Positions 35,585 through 44,222 of a stretch of 64,000 bases of DNA are shown here, one piece after another (the stretch's first letter is position 1; each line of letters starts with the position of its first letter). Made by a program: the position numbers and the translations under genes. Source of the DNA: Streptacidiphilus jiangxiensis (GTDB taxonomy: Bacteria; Actinomycetota; Actinomycetes; Streptomycetales; Streptomycetaceae); contig NZ_FOAZ01000001.1 in NCBI RefSeq assembly GCF_900109465.1, positions 372,001 to 436,000 of the forward strand, read 5' to 3'. The notes under the pieces are model-generated. The model did not search any database, was not told the DNA's origin, and saw nothing but the letters and a program-made list of their open reading frames with translations.

Positions 35585-35622
35585 GAAGAACCCCCCGAGC
35601 CGGAAGGCTCGGGGGGTTCTTC
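35585..35622. terminator. Intrinsic terminator after importer 2
   Basis: A perfect 17-bp stem (35585-35601 with 35606-35622) with a GGAA loop between convergent genes. The stem's A/T-rich base (GAAGAA/TTCTTC) gives T residues on both strands, so it can end transcription from both sides. Confidence 0.9.
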
Positions 35623-35654
35623 GCTGTCGTTCCCGGCAGGAACGGAGAGTGGTC

Positions 35655-37988
35655 TCAGATGGTGGCGGTGGTGGCGCCGTCCGGCTTGCCGAGCAGCGAG
35701 ACCAGGGCGGCCGCGACGTCCTGGACCGTGACCGGCTTGCCGTCCTTGGTGTGGACGCCGTCGAAGGCCGGCCCGTAGGCGGCCTTGAGCTTGGCCAGGT
35801 TGAAGACCGGGACGAACGCCCCGGAGGCGTCCGGGCGCAGGGTCAGGGACTGGCTGAAGGTGACCTTGCCGAAGGGCACCGGGTGGCCGCCGGCGTCGAC
35901 GTAGAACTTCTGCTTCATCGCCCAGGCGCCCAGCGTGCGGGCCGCTTCGTTGACCGCCGTCGCGTCCGCCTTGGGGGCCGTCGTGGTGACCGTGAGGGCC
36001 ACCACCGTGTCCGGGCCGCCGTTGGCCCGCGTCCGGTAGGCCTGCTCCACGAGCGGGACCGCCGCGTTCACGTCCAGGCTGCTGCCCGCCTTCGGCAGCG
36101 TCACCTCGACCTTGCCGGTGGCCGTGAACCGGACCTCGGCGGCGGAGGCGCTGCCGCCCGAGGCCAGCTGCTGGAGCGCGGACCGCAGTTTGTCCTCGTC
36201 GATCACCACGACCGGCGCCACGGCCTTGCCGTGGCCGAACAGCGACTCGATCACGGTGACCGGGTTGTAGTCGTGGTGCGCGACGCTGTCGACGGTGGCA
36301 CCGGTGTCGATGGACAGTCCGGCCACCGAGGGGTTCAGCGTGGCCGTCCTGCCGCCGATGGAGACCGACAGCGGGTGGCCGGAGATCGAGCCGAGGGTAC
36401 GGGTCAGCGTGGTGACCGCCTCGTCGCGGGTGTCGCCGCCGATCGAGTACCCGAGCACCGTGGTGCCCTTGGGGATGTCGGCCTGGTTGAGCATCAGCCC
36501 GGCACCGTAGGCGCCCGCACCGGCCAGGATCACCACGCCGACGGCGTAGCCCGCCAGCTTGCGGCCCTTGCCGCCGCCGCGCTTGCCGCCCGAGGCGGGC
36601 GCGGTCGAGGCACCGGTGCCCGGCCCGCCGCCGACGGGCTCGGGCCGCGGTTCGGCACCGGCACCGCCGGTTCCGCCGGCGAAGCCGTCGGCGATGGGCT
36701 GGTGCCGCGGCACGGGCATGGTCGCGGTCTGGCCCGTCGAGCCCTGGCCCATCGAGTTCTGGCCCGCCGCGCCCTTCGCACCCGCCTTGCCCGCGGCCTT
36801 GGCGCCCTGCTGGGCCTTGCCGCCCTGCTGGGCGCCCTTGCCGGTGCGGCGGTTGCCGCCGGGCTGCGCACCCGGCTGCTCGGTGGGGCCGGGCCCGCCG
36901 GGGTAGCCACCCGGGGTGGCTATGGTCGGTCCGGCGCCCGGAGGCATGGAGCCCAGACCGGGCATGGTCGTCGTGCTGCCCGCGGCCTGGGGGATGCCCG
37001 GCTGCGTGAAGTCGGGACGACCCGCACCGGGCCGGCCGACGCCGGGCTGGGGGAAGCCGGGGGGCGGGGTGTATCCCGCCTGCGGGTTCGTCAGCTGGTC
37101 GGCGGGCCCGCGGAACTGCAGGGTCGGCTGACCGCCGGCCAGGGCCTCGGCGGGTGAGCCGGGCACGTCGGGCGCACCCGGCGCCCGGGTGCCGCGACTG
37201 CCGGGCACCGGGCGCGGCGGCAGTGTCTGCTGCGGGCGGGCCTGCTGACCCTGCGTCGGGTCGAGGGGCGACTGGGGCGTGCCCTGCGGGGGCGTCGTCT
37301 GCGGGGACGGAGTCGCCCAGGGCTGGGAGAAACCGTCGGGCATGGCGTCACGGCCGCTGCCGTAGGGCAGGTCGTAGCCGCTCGGCGCCTGGCCGGGAGT
37401 CTGCTGTCGACCGGGCGCCGGCTGGGCGGGCGTCTGGTAGCCCGGTGCGGCGGGCGGCGTCGCCTGCTGGTCCTGGAAGAGCGGCTGGGCGGGGGCGGGG
37501 GCCGGCGCGGGTTCGGGCGCGGACTTCTTGCGCGGCGCGAACCACTCGCTCGACGGGCCGGCCGCCGGCGCTGCGGGGTCCGCCGTGGCCGGTGCCTCCG
37601 GGGTGAGCCACTCCGGCGGCAGGTCCGGGGGAGTGGCGGTGCGCGCGCCGGAGTCCATGACGCCGAGCACGGGCGAGCCCGAGGTGTCGGCGCGGCGGCG
37701 CCGCGGCGAGGACTGCTCGCCGGTCTCCTCGGTCAGCGGGCTGCGGACGACGACCTCGGGGATCGGCCGCGAGCCGGGGATGTTGATCTTGATGCGCGTG
37801 GTGAGCGTGGTCTCCGTCCGCGGCTCATCGCGGTCGGAGGAGCCTCCCGGGTTCGGTCGGCCGGCCTGTGGCGGCTGCCCCGCGCGGGAGAACGACGCGT
37901 CTCCGGGCACGCCGTACGGGGGCGTGCCCGACGGGTAGGAGTCGCCGCCCTGACGAGGCGACATCGGGTTGTCGGATTCTCGACTCAC
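35655..37988 (-). CDS. Peptidoglycan-binding (YoaR/VanW-type) membrane protein with long Pro/Gly-rich N-terminus
   Basis: A 777-residue single-pass protein. Residues 1-475 are low-complexity, rich in Pro, Gly, Gln and Ala, and presumably cytoplasmic. A Lys/Arg-rich stretch (GGKRGGGKGRKL) precedes one transmembrane helix at about 477-500 (GYAVGVVILAGAGAYGAG). The extracytoplasmic part (about 500-777) matches the putative peptidoglycan-binding domain found in VanW/YoaR-type proteins (GTTVLGYSIGGDTRDEAVTTL, then two repeat-like alpha/beta units). No VanW domain is obvious at the end. GTG 37988 follows GGAGCAGCA. The role is probably in the cell envelope. An upstream extension of the frame is rejected as it overlaps another gene. 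Confidence 0.82.
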   Translation of the reverse strand: MSRESDNPMSPRQGGDSYPSGTPPYGVPGDASFSRAGQPPQAGRPNPGGSSDRDEPRTETTLTTRIKINIPGSRPIPEVVVRSPLTEETGEQSSPRRRRADTSGSPVLGVMDSGARTATPPDLPPEWLTPEAPATADPAAPAAGPSSEWFAPRKKSAPEPAPAPAPAQPLFQDQQATPPAAPGYQTPAQPAPGRQQTPGQAPSGYDLPYGSGRDAMPDGFSQPWATPSPQTTPPQGTPQSPLDPTQGQQARPQQTLPPRPVPGSRGTRAPGAPDVPGSPAEALAGGQPTLQFRGPADQLTNPQAGYTPPPGFPQPGVGRPGAGRPDFTQPGIPQAAGSTTTMPGLGSMPPGAGPTIATPGGYPGGPGPTEQPGAQPGGNRRTGKGAQQGGKAQQGAKAAGKAGAKGAAGQNSMGQGSTGQTATMPVPRHQPIADGFAGGTGGAGAEPRPEPVGGGPGTGASTAPASGGKRGGGKGRKLAGYAVGVVILAGAGAYGAGLMLNQADIPKGTTVLGYSIGGDTRDEAVTTLTRTLGSISGHPLSVSIGGRTATLNPSVAGLSIDTGATVDSVAHHDYNPVTVIESLFGHGKAVAPVVVIDEDKLRSALQQLASGGSASAAEVRFTATGKVEVTLPKAGSSLDVNAAVPLVEQAYRTRANGGPDTVVALTVTTTAPKADATAVNEAARTLGAWAMKQKFYVDAGGHPVPFGKVTFSQSLTLRPDASGAFVPVFNLAKLKAAYGPAFDGVHTKDGKPVTVQDVAAALVSLLGKPDGATTATI

Positions 37989-38110
37989 TGCTGCTCCGGT
38001 TCGCGTCCCACGCGGTGGCGGGGTGCGGTTGTGGATCGTTGTTCCCCGCGTCCCGTGGGGTTGCGGTTGCGGTGTGTGGAACCGCGGTCTCCAGCGTTGC
38101 GGGCACCACC

Positions 38111-38638
38111 TTACTGGGAGGCGTCGCGGTGCGGACCGGCCGGAGGCAGAACAGATTGTGACGGCCCCGGGTGGTAGGGCGAGAGGGAGGGTCTGGCCAG
38201 TGCGAGCACGGAGCCCAGCATGCCGAGGAAGAGCAGGGCGACGCTGGTCGCGCTGCCGCCCCAGATCAGGTCCCCCTTCGGGGTGCTGATGCTGGCGGCG
38301 AGCAGGACGGCGAGCCAGGCCGCCGTCGGCACCAGGGCTCCCGTCCGGGTGCCCGTCACCATGCTGCCGCCGTAGCTGAGCGCGAGGATCCCGGCGGCGC
38401 CGATGGCCAGCCCGCCGCCGCTCCACAGGTCCACGATCAGGGCGCCGGAGAGTCCGACGGCCGCTCCGAGCACGGCGAGCAGTACATACGTCGTCATCCG
38501 GGCCGGGCGGCTCATCGGGTAGGACCGGACCGGAGGCTGGGGCGAGCCGTTGCGCGGTGCCGGAACCCGGGCGCCGCCGCCCGCAGCGCCGCCGGCACCG
38601 CCCGCGCGGCCGCGTCCCGGCGGCTGACCGCCGCTCAT
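38111..38638 (-). CDS. DUF6113-like integral membrane protein
   Basis: A 175-residue protein with a Gly/Pro/Arg-rich N-terminal 45 residues followed by four hydrophobic helices ([21 protein letters not shown] ... [17 protein letters not shown]) and a short polar tail. It matches in position the conserved membrane protein next to mshB in actinobacteria (Rv1171-like). The ATG overlaps the mshB stop codon (ATGA at 38635-38638), so it is coupled to mshB. Function unknown. Confidence 0.82.
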   Translation of the reverse strand: MSGGQPPGRGRAGGAGGAAGGGARVPAPRNGSPQPPVRSYPMSRPARMTTYVLLAVLGAAVGLSGALIVDLWSGGGLAIGAAGILALSYGGSMVTGTRTGALVPTAAWLAVLLAASISTPKGDLIWGGSATSVALLFLGMLGSVLALARPSLSPYHPGPSQSVLPPAGPHRDASQ

Positions 38639-39609
38639 GCGTCCGCTCCGGCCCGGGCGTCGGTGTCGCTGCCCGCGTTGTCCGGCCCGTCCGGGCCACT
38701 CGCGACACCGGCGAAGAGGTCGTCCTCCCACCCGGTCGCCTGGTCGACCGGGCCGGGCTCGCCGCGGACCAGCCGGTAGTACTCCACCGAGGGCAGCGGC
38801 TGGCCGAGGTCGTTGGAGAGGGCGAAGAAGGGGCCTTCGACGGCGATCTGGGTGGCGTGCGCCCGCATTGCCGCGGACTTGGCCTCGGCGTAGGGGGTGC
38901 CGTCGACCGCCGCCGTCACCTCGGCGTCGTCCACGACGCCGGGCACGTCGTCGGCCGCGGCGATGCCGGGGAAGGGGGACTCCTTGCCTGCGGCCCGCAG
39001 CGCCGCGAACCCGGCCTCCACGACGGAGCGGGGCATGGCGTTCCAGTAGACCTTGGCGATCGCGTGGGCGGGACCGAGCTCGGGCCGGAAGGCGGCGTCG
39101 GCGGCCAGCTCCGCCCCGCGCATGGCCACCCGGTGTGCCTGGATGTGGTCGGGGTGGCCGTAGCCGCCGTTCGGGTCGTAGGTGACCAGGACCTGCGGAC
39201 GGACCTCGCGGACCACCGAGACCAGCTCGGCCGCGGCCTCGTCGAGGTCGGCCTGCCAGAAGGCGTCGGCGCGGACGTTGCTGGCGACGCCCATCATCCC
39301 GGAGTCGCGCCAGCGTCCGGGGCCGCCCAGGAAGCGGTGGTCGGTGACGCCCAACTCGGCCATGGCCGCGGCCAGCTCGGTGATGCGGTGCGTGCCGAGG
39401 GAGTCCTCGCGGAGGGCGACGCGGTGGGCGTGGTCGTCGCCGATGACCTCGCCCTCCTCGCCCAGGGTGCAGGTGACCAGAGTGACGCCTGCGCCCTCGG
39501 CGGCATAGCGGGCCATCGTCGCGCCGTTGCCGATCGACTCGTCGTCGGGGTGGGCGTGGACGAGGAGCAGGCGCTGGTCGGCGCGGACCGCCCGGAGAGA
39601 ATCCGTCAT
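38635..39609 (-). CDS. mshB: N-acetyl-1-D-myo-inositol-2-amino-2-deoxy-glucopyranoside deacetylase (mycothiol synthesis)
   Basis: A 324-residue zinc deacetylase of the LmbE/PIG-L family that removes the acetyl group from GlcNAc-Ins in mycothiol biosynthesis. The zinc site HAHPDDE is at residues 18-24 (H20 and D23 ligands, D22 catalytic base), and the third ligand histidine is in the [11 protein letters not shown] segment. Length and the upstream typA-side order fit MshB. ATG 39609 lies 7 nt from a -10-like TAGGCT (39622-39617) without a Shine-Dalgarno sequence, so it is probably leaderless. Paralogues such as Mca share the motif, but the context favours MshB. Confidence 0.93.
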   Translation of the reverse strand: MTDSLRAVRADQRLLLVHAHPDDESIGNGATMARYAAEGAGVTLVTCTLGEEGEVIGDDHAHRVALREDSLGTHRITELAAAMAELGVTDHRFLGGPGRWRDSGMMGVASNVRADAFWQADLDEAAAELVSVVREVRPQVLVTYDPNGGYGHPDHIQAHRVAMRGAELAADAAFRPELGPAHAIAKVYWNAMPRSVVEAGFAALRAAGKESPFPGIAAADDVPGVVDDAEVTAAVDGTPYAEAKSAAMRAHATQIAVEGPFFALSNDLGQPLPSVEYYRLVRGEPGPVDQATGWEDDLFAGVASGPDGPDNAGSDTDARAGADA

Positions 39610-39760
39610 GGCGCTCAGCCTAGGGCCTGTCTTGTGGCTCAGGCCGGGCCCGCGGCGCCGGACACCGCGGGCTGATCCGGCCCGAGCCGCAGGGCAGGCC
39701 CTGCGGTCGTGCCGACAGCACCCCACTGACAGCCCCAACGGTCTGCGGGGCGGGAGCAGG

Positions 39761-39955
39761 TCAGAGCTTGATGCCGGTCAGCATTCCGGCGACGCTCGTG
39801 GTCACCGTCTTGATCGACGGGGCGATCGAGCTGGACGCCAGGTAGAAGCCGAGCAGCGTGCAGGCGAAGGCGTGCCAGGCCTTGAGGCCGGAGCGCTTGA
39901 TCAGGATTCCCACGATGATCATCATCAGCACCGCTGCGGAAATGGGCAGAACCAT
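39761..39955 (-). CDS. Small two-helix membrane protein
   Basis: A 64-residue protein made of two hydrophobic segments ([15 protein letters not shown] and [15 protein letters not shown]) joined by a basic loop (KRSGLK), with a short polar C-terminus. It is not recognised as a named family, though similar small proteins occur in streptomycetes. ATG 39955 has GAGAGGTG upstream, which supports it as a real gene. It lies 151 bp upstream of mshB on the same strand, but the probable mshB promoter between them suggests a separate unit. Confidence 0.72.
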   Translation of the reverse strand: MVLPISAAVLMMIIVGILIKRSGLKAWHAFACTLLGFYLASSSIAPSIKTVTTSVAGMLTGIKL

Positions 39956-40218
39956 CGCGTCTCACACCTCTCGGATTTGGGCGGCGGGGACTGCCGCCCA
40001 GCAGGACGGGCGTACACAGGTGTTACCCGTGGGGTGATGGGAGGATCACTTTCCGTCATCATGCATAGCCCGTCGCTCCGATGCACGGCCCGGCGCACGT
40101 GGTGGGCGCCCGCGCGGGTGCGCATGGCGGCGCGCGGCGGCCGAACGGGGGAGGAAGGGGTGGCGGGCGTTTGCCGCGACGGGCCGTCCGTGCGGGGGTG
40201 CGCCGCTAGGGTCGGACC

Positions 40219-42396
40219 ATGGCCCAGGAGATCACGTTTCCCCGTCAGTTCTCGCGCACCCAGCGCTTCTCACTCGGCGCCCCGAGGTCCTTCGCGGTGT
40301 CCCCGGACGGCCGAAGGGTGGCCTTCCTCCGCAGTCGCGGCGGGACCGAACGGGCGAACCTGCTGTTCGTGCTCGACCTTTCGAACGAAGCTGCTCCGTT
40401 CGAGCGAGTGGCGGCCGATCCGGTCGCCCTGCTGGGCGGCGGCGAGGAGCACCTGTCCGCCGAGGAGCGGGCCCGCCGTGAGCGCGCCCGGGAGGGCTCC
40501 GCGGGAGTGATCGCCTTCGCGACCGACGCCGCCGTGACGACGGCCGCCTTCAGCCTCTCCGGCCGGCTGTTCACCGCTCCGCTGGCCGTCGCGGCGGGCG
40601 CGCCGGGAGCGCCCGGCGCCGGCGCCGTCGAGCTGCCCGCCCAGGGCACCGTGCTCGACCCCCGCCCTGCCCCCGACGGCCGCCACGTCGCCTACGCGAC
40701 CACCGACGGCGCGCTCCGGGTCATCGCCGCCGACGGCAGCGGCGACCGCGCGCTGGCCCACGAGAGCGACCCCGAGGTCACCTGGGGCCAGGCCGAGTTC
40801 ATCGCCCAGGAGGAGATGGACCGCAGCCGCGGCTACTGGTGGGCGCCGCTGGGCGACCGGCTGCTCGCCGCCCGGGTCGACAACCGCCCGGTCCAGCGCT
40901 GGTGGATCGCCGACCCGGCCAACCCCGAGCAGGCCCCGCTGGAGATCGCCTACCCGCAGGCGGGCACGCCCAACGCCGAGGTGGGCCTCTCCCTCCTCGA
41001 CCTCGACGGCGGCCGGGTCGACGTCGCCTGGGACCGCGCCGCCTATCCGTACCTGGCCCGCGTCCACTGGTCGGCCGGCGGCCCGCCGCTGCTCCTGGTC
41101 CAGACGCGCGACCAGCGCCGTCAGACGGTCCTCGCCGTCGACCCGGTGACGGGCGCGACCAGCCCCGTGCACGAGGAGAGCGACCCGGACTGGGTCGAGC
41201 TCTTCCCCGGGGCCCCGGTGTGGACGCCGGACGGCCGCCTGGTCCGGGTGGCCGACGACCGCGAGGCCGACGCGCGCGTCCTCGTCGTCGGCGACCGGGT
41301 GCTCACCGACCGTTCCCTGCACGTGCGGACCGTCCTCGACGTCACCGCGGAGGACGTGGTGTTCACAGCCTCGGCCGGGGAGGGCGCACCGGCGGCGGAG
41401 ATCGGCGAGGTGCATGTGTACCGAGCCGACACGCGTCCGGGCCGGAGCACCGTTCACAGGGTGAGCGACGCGCCCGGCTACCACTCCGCCGTCCGCGGGG
41501 GACCGGTCACGGTGCTCAGCTCGGCGGCGCTCGACCGCCCCGGCGCGCTCGTGCGGGTGCTGCGCACCGAGGACGGGAGCACGGCGCAGGTCGCGCGGAT
41601 CGCCTCCCACGCCGAGACGCCCGTGCTCACCGCCCGTCCGGTGCTCGCCCTGGCCGGCAAGCGTCGTATCCCGGCGGCCGTGCTGCTGCCCACCGGCTAC
41701 GACCGGGACCGCGACGGCCTGCTCCCGGTGCTGATGGCGCCCTACGGCGGCCCGCACGGCCAGCAGGTGGTGGCGGCGCAGAACATCTTCCTGTCCGCGC
41801 AGTGGTTCGCCGACCAGGGCTTTGCCGTCGTCGTCGCCGACGGCCGCGGCACTCCCGGCCGCAGCCCCGCCTGGGAGAAGGCGATCATGCGGGACATGGC
41901 CGGGGTCACCCTCGACGACCAGGTCGAGGCCCTCCGGGCGCTCGCCGAGGACTTCCCCCTCGACCTCCGCCGGGTCGGCATCCGCGGCTGGTCCTACGGC
42001 GGCTACCTCTCCGCGCTCGCCGTCCTGCGCCGCCCCGACGTCTTCCACGCCGCCGTCGCCGGCGCCCCGGTCACCGACATGGAGCTCTACGACACCCACT
42101 ACACCGAGCGCTACCTCGGCCACCCGGCCGAGGAGCCCGAGGTCTACGCGGCGCACTCGCTGCTGGCCGACGCCCCCCGGCTGCGCAGGCCGCTGCAGAT
42201 CATCCACGGCCTCGCCGACGACAACGTCGTCGTCGCCCACAGCCTGCGGCTCTCCTCGGCGCTGCTCGCGACCGGCCGCCCGCACGAGGTGCTGCCGCTC
42301 TCCGGGGTCACCCACATGACGCCGCAGGAGGAGGTCGCCGAGAACCTGCTGCTCCTGCAGGTCGACTTCCTGCGCAGGTCGCTGCCCTCGGCCTGA
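40219..42396 (+). CDS. S9 family (dipeptidyl-peptidase IV-like) prolyl oligopeptidase
   Basis: A 725-residue serine peptidase. An N-terminal beta-propeller (about 1-450) contains the DPP-IV-type double-Glu helix AEFIAQEEMDRSRGYWW. The C-terminal alpha/beta-hydrolase has nucleophile GWSYGGY (Ser about 593), catalytic Asp in LADDNVV (about 667) and His in SGVTHMT (about 699). It probably trims peptides with Pro or Ala at the second position. No signal peptide is visible, so it is probably cytoplasmic. ATG 40219 lies 6 nt after TAGGGT (40207-40212) with no Shine-Dalgarno sequence, suggesting leaderless translation. It is followed by the ABC/two-component operon after 105 bp. Confidence 0.93.
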   Translation: MAQEITFPRQFSRTQRFSLGAPRSFAVSPDGRRVAFLRSRGGTERANLLFVLDLSNEAAPFERVAADPVALLGGGEEHLSAEERARRERAREGSAGVIAFATDAAVTTAAFSLSGRLFTAPLAVAAGAPGAPGAGAVELPAQGTVLDPRPAPDGRHVAYATTDGALRVIAADGSGDRALAHESDPEVTWGQAEFIAQEEMDRSRGYWWAPLGDRLLAARVDNRPVQRWWIADPANPEQAPLEIAYPQAGTPNAEVGLSLLDLDGGRVDVAWDRAAYPYLARVHWSAGGPPLLLVQTRDQRRQTVLAVDPVTGATSPVHEESDPDWVELFPGAPVWTPDGRLVRVADDREADARVLVVGDRVLTDRSLHVRTVLDVTAEDVVFTASAGEGAPAAEIGEVHVYRADTRPGRSTVHRVSDAPGYHSAVRGGPVTVLSSAALDRPGALVRVLRTEDGSTAQVARIASHAETPVLTARPVLALAGKRRIPAAVLLPTGYDRDRDGLLPVLMAPYGGPHGQQVVAAQNIFLSAQWFADQGFAVVVADGRGTPGRSPAWEKAIMRDMAGVTLDDQVEALRALAEDFPLDLRRVGIRGWSYGGYLSALAVLRRPDVFHAAVAGAPVTDMELYDTHYTERYLGHPAEEPEVYAAHSLLADAPRLRRPLQIIHGLADDNVVVAHSLRLSSALLATGRPHEVLPLSGVTHMTPQEEVAENLLLLQVDFLRRSLPSA

Positions 42397-42412
42397 GCGT
42401 CACCGCCGCCGG

Positions 42413-42443
42413 TGTCACGGTCGCAGCCGTGACATCTGTCACG
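42413..42443. promoter_or_regulatory. Clustered TGTCAC/GTGACA dyads upstream of the ABC-two-component operon
   Basis: TGTCACGG (42413-42420), a 6-nt spacer, CCGTGACA (42427-42434), then TGTCACG (42437-42443). The middle and last half-sites also form CGTGACA-TC-TGTCACG, a perfect 7-bp dyad with a 2-nt gap. Such dyads suit NarL/FixJ-type response regulators such as the one encoded in this operon. The link is inferred. Confidence 0.6.
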
Positions 42444-42446
42444 CCT

Positions 42447-42486
42447 GGTCATGGAGGCGCGGCACTGCTGCCGCGCCTCAGTGACC
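42447..42486. promoter_or_regulatory. Long interrupted hairpin before the ABC exporter operon
   Basis: GGTCA (42447-42451), then GAGGCGCGGCA (42454-42464), loop CTGC, TGCCGCGCCTC (42469-42479), and TGACC (42482-42486): an 11-bp perfect stem flanked by a 5-bp one. There is no T-tract. It may terminate the S9 peptidase transcript or act as an operator. It ends just before a -10-like GATTCT (42490-42495). Confidence 0.55.
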
Positions 42487-42501
42487 TGGGATTCTTCTTG
42501 C

Positions 42502-43485
42502 ATGACGACTTCCACCGAAGCAATCAGGGGGACGGACCGGAAGGGTTCCGCGACCCGCGGAGCGAACGACCGCCCCACCGAGGTCGCGGCGTTCCGCAAC
42601 GTCAGCAAGGCGTTCGGCTCCGTCAAGGCGGTCAACGGCAGCTCCTTCACCCTGCACCCGGGTGAGACGGTCGCGTTCCTCGGCCCCAACGGCGCCGGCA
42701 AGTCCACCAGCATCGACATGCTGCTCGGCCTGAAGGATCCGAGCGCCGGCGAGGTGAGCCTGTTCGGCGGCTCCCCGCGTCAGGCGATCATGGACGGCAG
42801 GGTCGGCGTGATGCTGCAGAGCGGCGGCCTGCTGCCCGAGGTGACCGTGCGCGAGCTGGTCACCTTCGCCTGCAAGGTGCACCCGCGCGGTTACGCCGTC
42901 GACGACGTCCTGACGACCGCCCAGATCCTCGACCTGGCCGATCGCAAGGTCGACAAGCTCTCCGGCGGCCAGGAGCAGCGGGTACGCTTCGCCCTCGCCA
43001 CGGCCGGCGACAGCGACCTCATCGTCCTCGACGAGCCGACCACCGGCATGGACGTCACCGCCCGCCAGGCCTTCTGGTCGGTGATGAAGGCCCAGGCCGA
43101 CGCCGGCCGCACGATCCTGTTCGCCACCCACTACCTGGAGGAGGCGGACGCGATCGCCGACCGCGTCCTGGTGATGCACAAGGGCCGCCTGATCGCCGAC
43201 GGCACCGCGGCCGAGATCAAGGCCCGCGCCGGGCAGCGCCGCATCTCCTTCGACCTGCACCCCGGCGACGGCGGCGACGCGAGCCTGCTGAGCGCCCTCC
43301 CCGGCATCACCGCCCTGGACGTCAGCGGTTCGACGGTCCGGATCTCGACGTCGGACGCCGACGCCACCATGGCCGCCGTCTACCGGGCCGGCCTCTACCC
43401 CCGTGGCCTGGAGGTCACCGGGGTCGGCCTGGAGCAGGCCTTCATCACGATCACCGCGGAAGCTGCCGGCACGGAGGCGAACTGA
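42502..43485 (+). CDS. ABC transporter ATP-binding protein (exporter type)
   Basis: A 327-residue nucleotide-binding protein. Walker A GPNGAGKS, signature LSGGQEQR, Walker B LIVLDEPTTGMD and H-loop ATHYLEEAD are complete, and a C-terminal extension of about 90 residues follows, typical of DrrA-like exporters. ATG 42502 is chosen over an earlier frame opening, because the added residues cover the hairpin and lack sense. GATTCT lies 6 nt before it, with no Shine-Dalgarno sequence. Two bases separate it from the permease gene. The downstream kinase-regulator pair suggests induction by an envelope-active or lipid-perturbing compound. Confidence 0.93.
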   Translation: MTTSTEAIRGTDRKGSATRGANDRPTEVAAFRNVSKAFGSVKAVNGSSFTLHPGETVAFLGPNGAGKSTSIDMLLGLKDPSAGEVSLFGGSPRQAIMDGRVGVMLQSGGLLPEVTVRELVTFACKVHPRGYAVDDVLTTAQILDLADRKVDKLSGGQEQRVRFALATAGDSDLIVLDEPTTGMDVTARQAFWSVMKAQADAGRTILFATHYLEEADAIADRVLVMHKGRLIADGTAAEIKARAGQRRISFDLHPGDGGDASLLSALPGITALDVSGSTVRISTSDADATMAAVYRAGLYPRGLEVTGVGLEQAFITITAEAAGTEAN

Positions 43486-43487
43486 CC

Positions 43488-44204
43488 ATGGGACAGCTCA
43501 TCAAGCTCGAGGTCCTGCGGGTCCTGCGCAACCGCCGCTACCTGTTCTTCACCGTCGTCTTCCCGGCGATGATGTACTTCTTCTACTCCTCGTCGTTCAA
43601 GGACCAGACCTTCAACGGGATCCCGTACAAGACCTACTACATGGTCTCGATGGCGACCTTCGGCACCGTCGGCGCGGCCCTCAACACCGCCATGCGGATC
43701 TCCCTGGAGCGCAAGAGCGGGTGGACCCGCCAGCTGCGGCTGACCGCGCTGCCCGGCTGGGCCTACGTGCTCTCCAAGGTCGTCGCCGCCGGTGTGGTCA
43801 CCCTCCCGGCGGTCGTCGTGGTCTTCGCGATGGGCGCCTTCGGTGGCGTGCACTTCCCGATCTCCACCTGGCTCGGCATGGGCCTCGCGGTCTGGGCGGG
43901 CGGCTTCGTCTTCGCCGCGGCGGGCGTCGCCCTCGGCTACGCCGCCGCGCCGGACACCGTCCAGCCGATCACCATGGTCAGCTACATGGGCATGGCGTTC
44001 CTCGGCGGCTCCTGGTTCCCGCTGTCCGGCGGGCTGAAGACGGTCGGTCAGTACACTCCGGTCTACCTCTACAACGAGCTGGCCAAGTACCCGGTCAACG
44101 GCGTCTCGGTGGGTGTCTCGCAGATCGCCGGGCTCGCCGCCTACCTGGCCGTCTTCGCGGCCCTCGCGGCCTGGCTCTACCAGCGCGACCGCAAGACCGT
44201 CTGA
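43488..44204 (+). CDS. ABC-2 type transporter permease
   Basis: A 238-residue permease with six predicted helices of the ABC-2 family (LFFTVVFPAMMYFFYSSSF at the start, GMAFLGGSWFPLSGGLKTVGQY near the conserved C-terminal region). It pairs with the upstream ATPase to form an exporter. ATG 43488 is three codons after the ATPase stop region with GGAGG upstream (ACGGAGGCGAACTGACC). The substrate is unknown. Confidence 0.92.
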   Translation: MGQLIKLEVLRVLRNRRYLFFTVVFPAMMYFFYSSSFKDQTFNGIPYKTYYMVSMATFGTVGAALNTAMRISLERKSGWTRQLRLTALPGWAYVLSKVVAAGVVTLPAVVVVFAMGAFGGVHFPISTWLGMGLAVWAGGFVFAAAGVALGYAAAPDTVQPITMVSYMGMAFLGGSWFPLSGGLKTVGQYTPVYLYNELAKYPVNGVSVGVSQIAGLAAYLAVFAALAAWLYQRDRKTV

Positions 44205-44222
44205 CGTCACGGGATCACGGGG

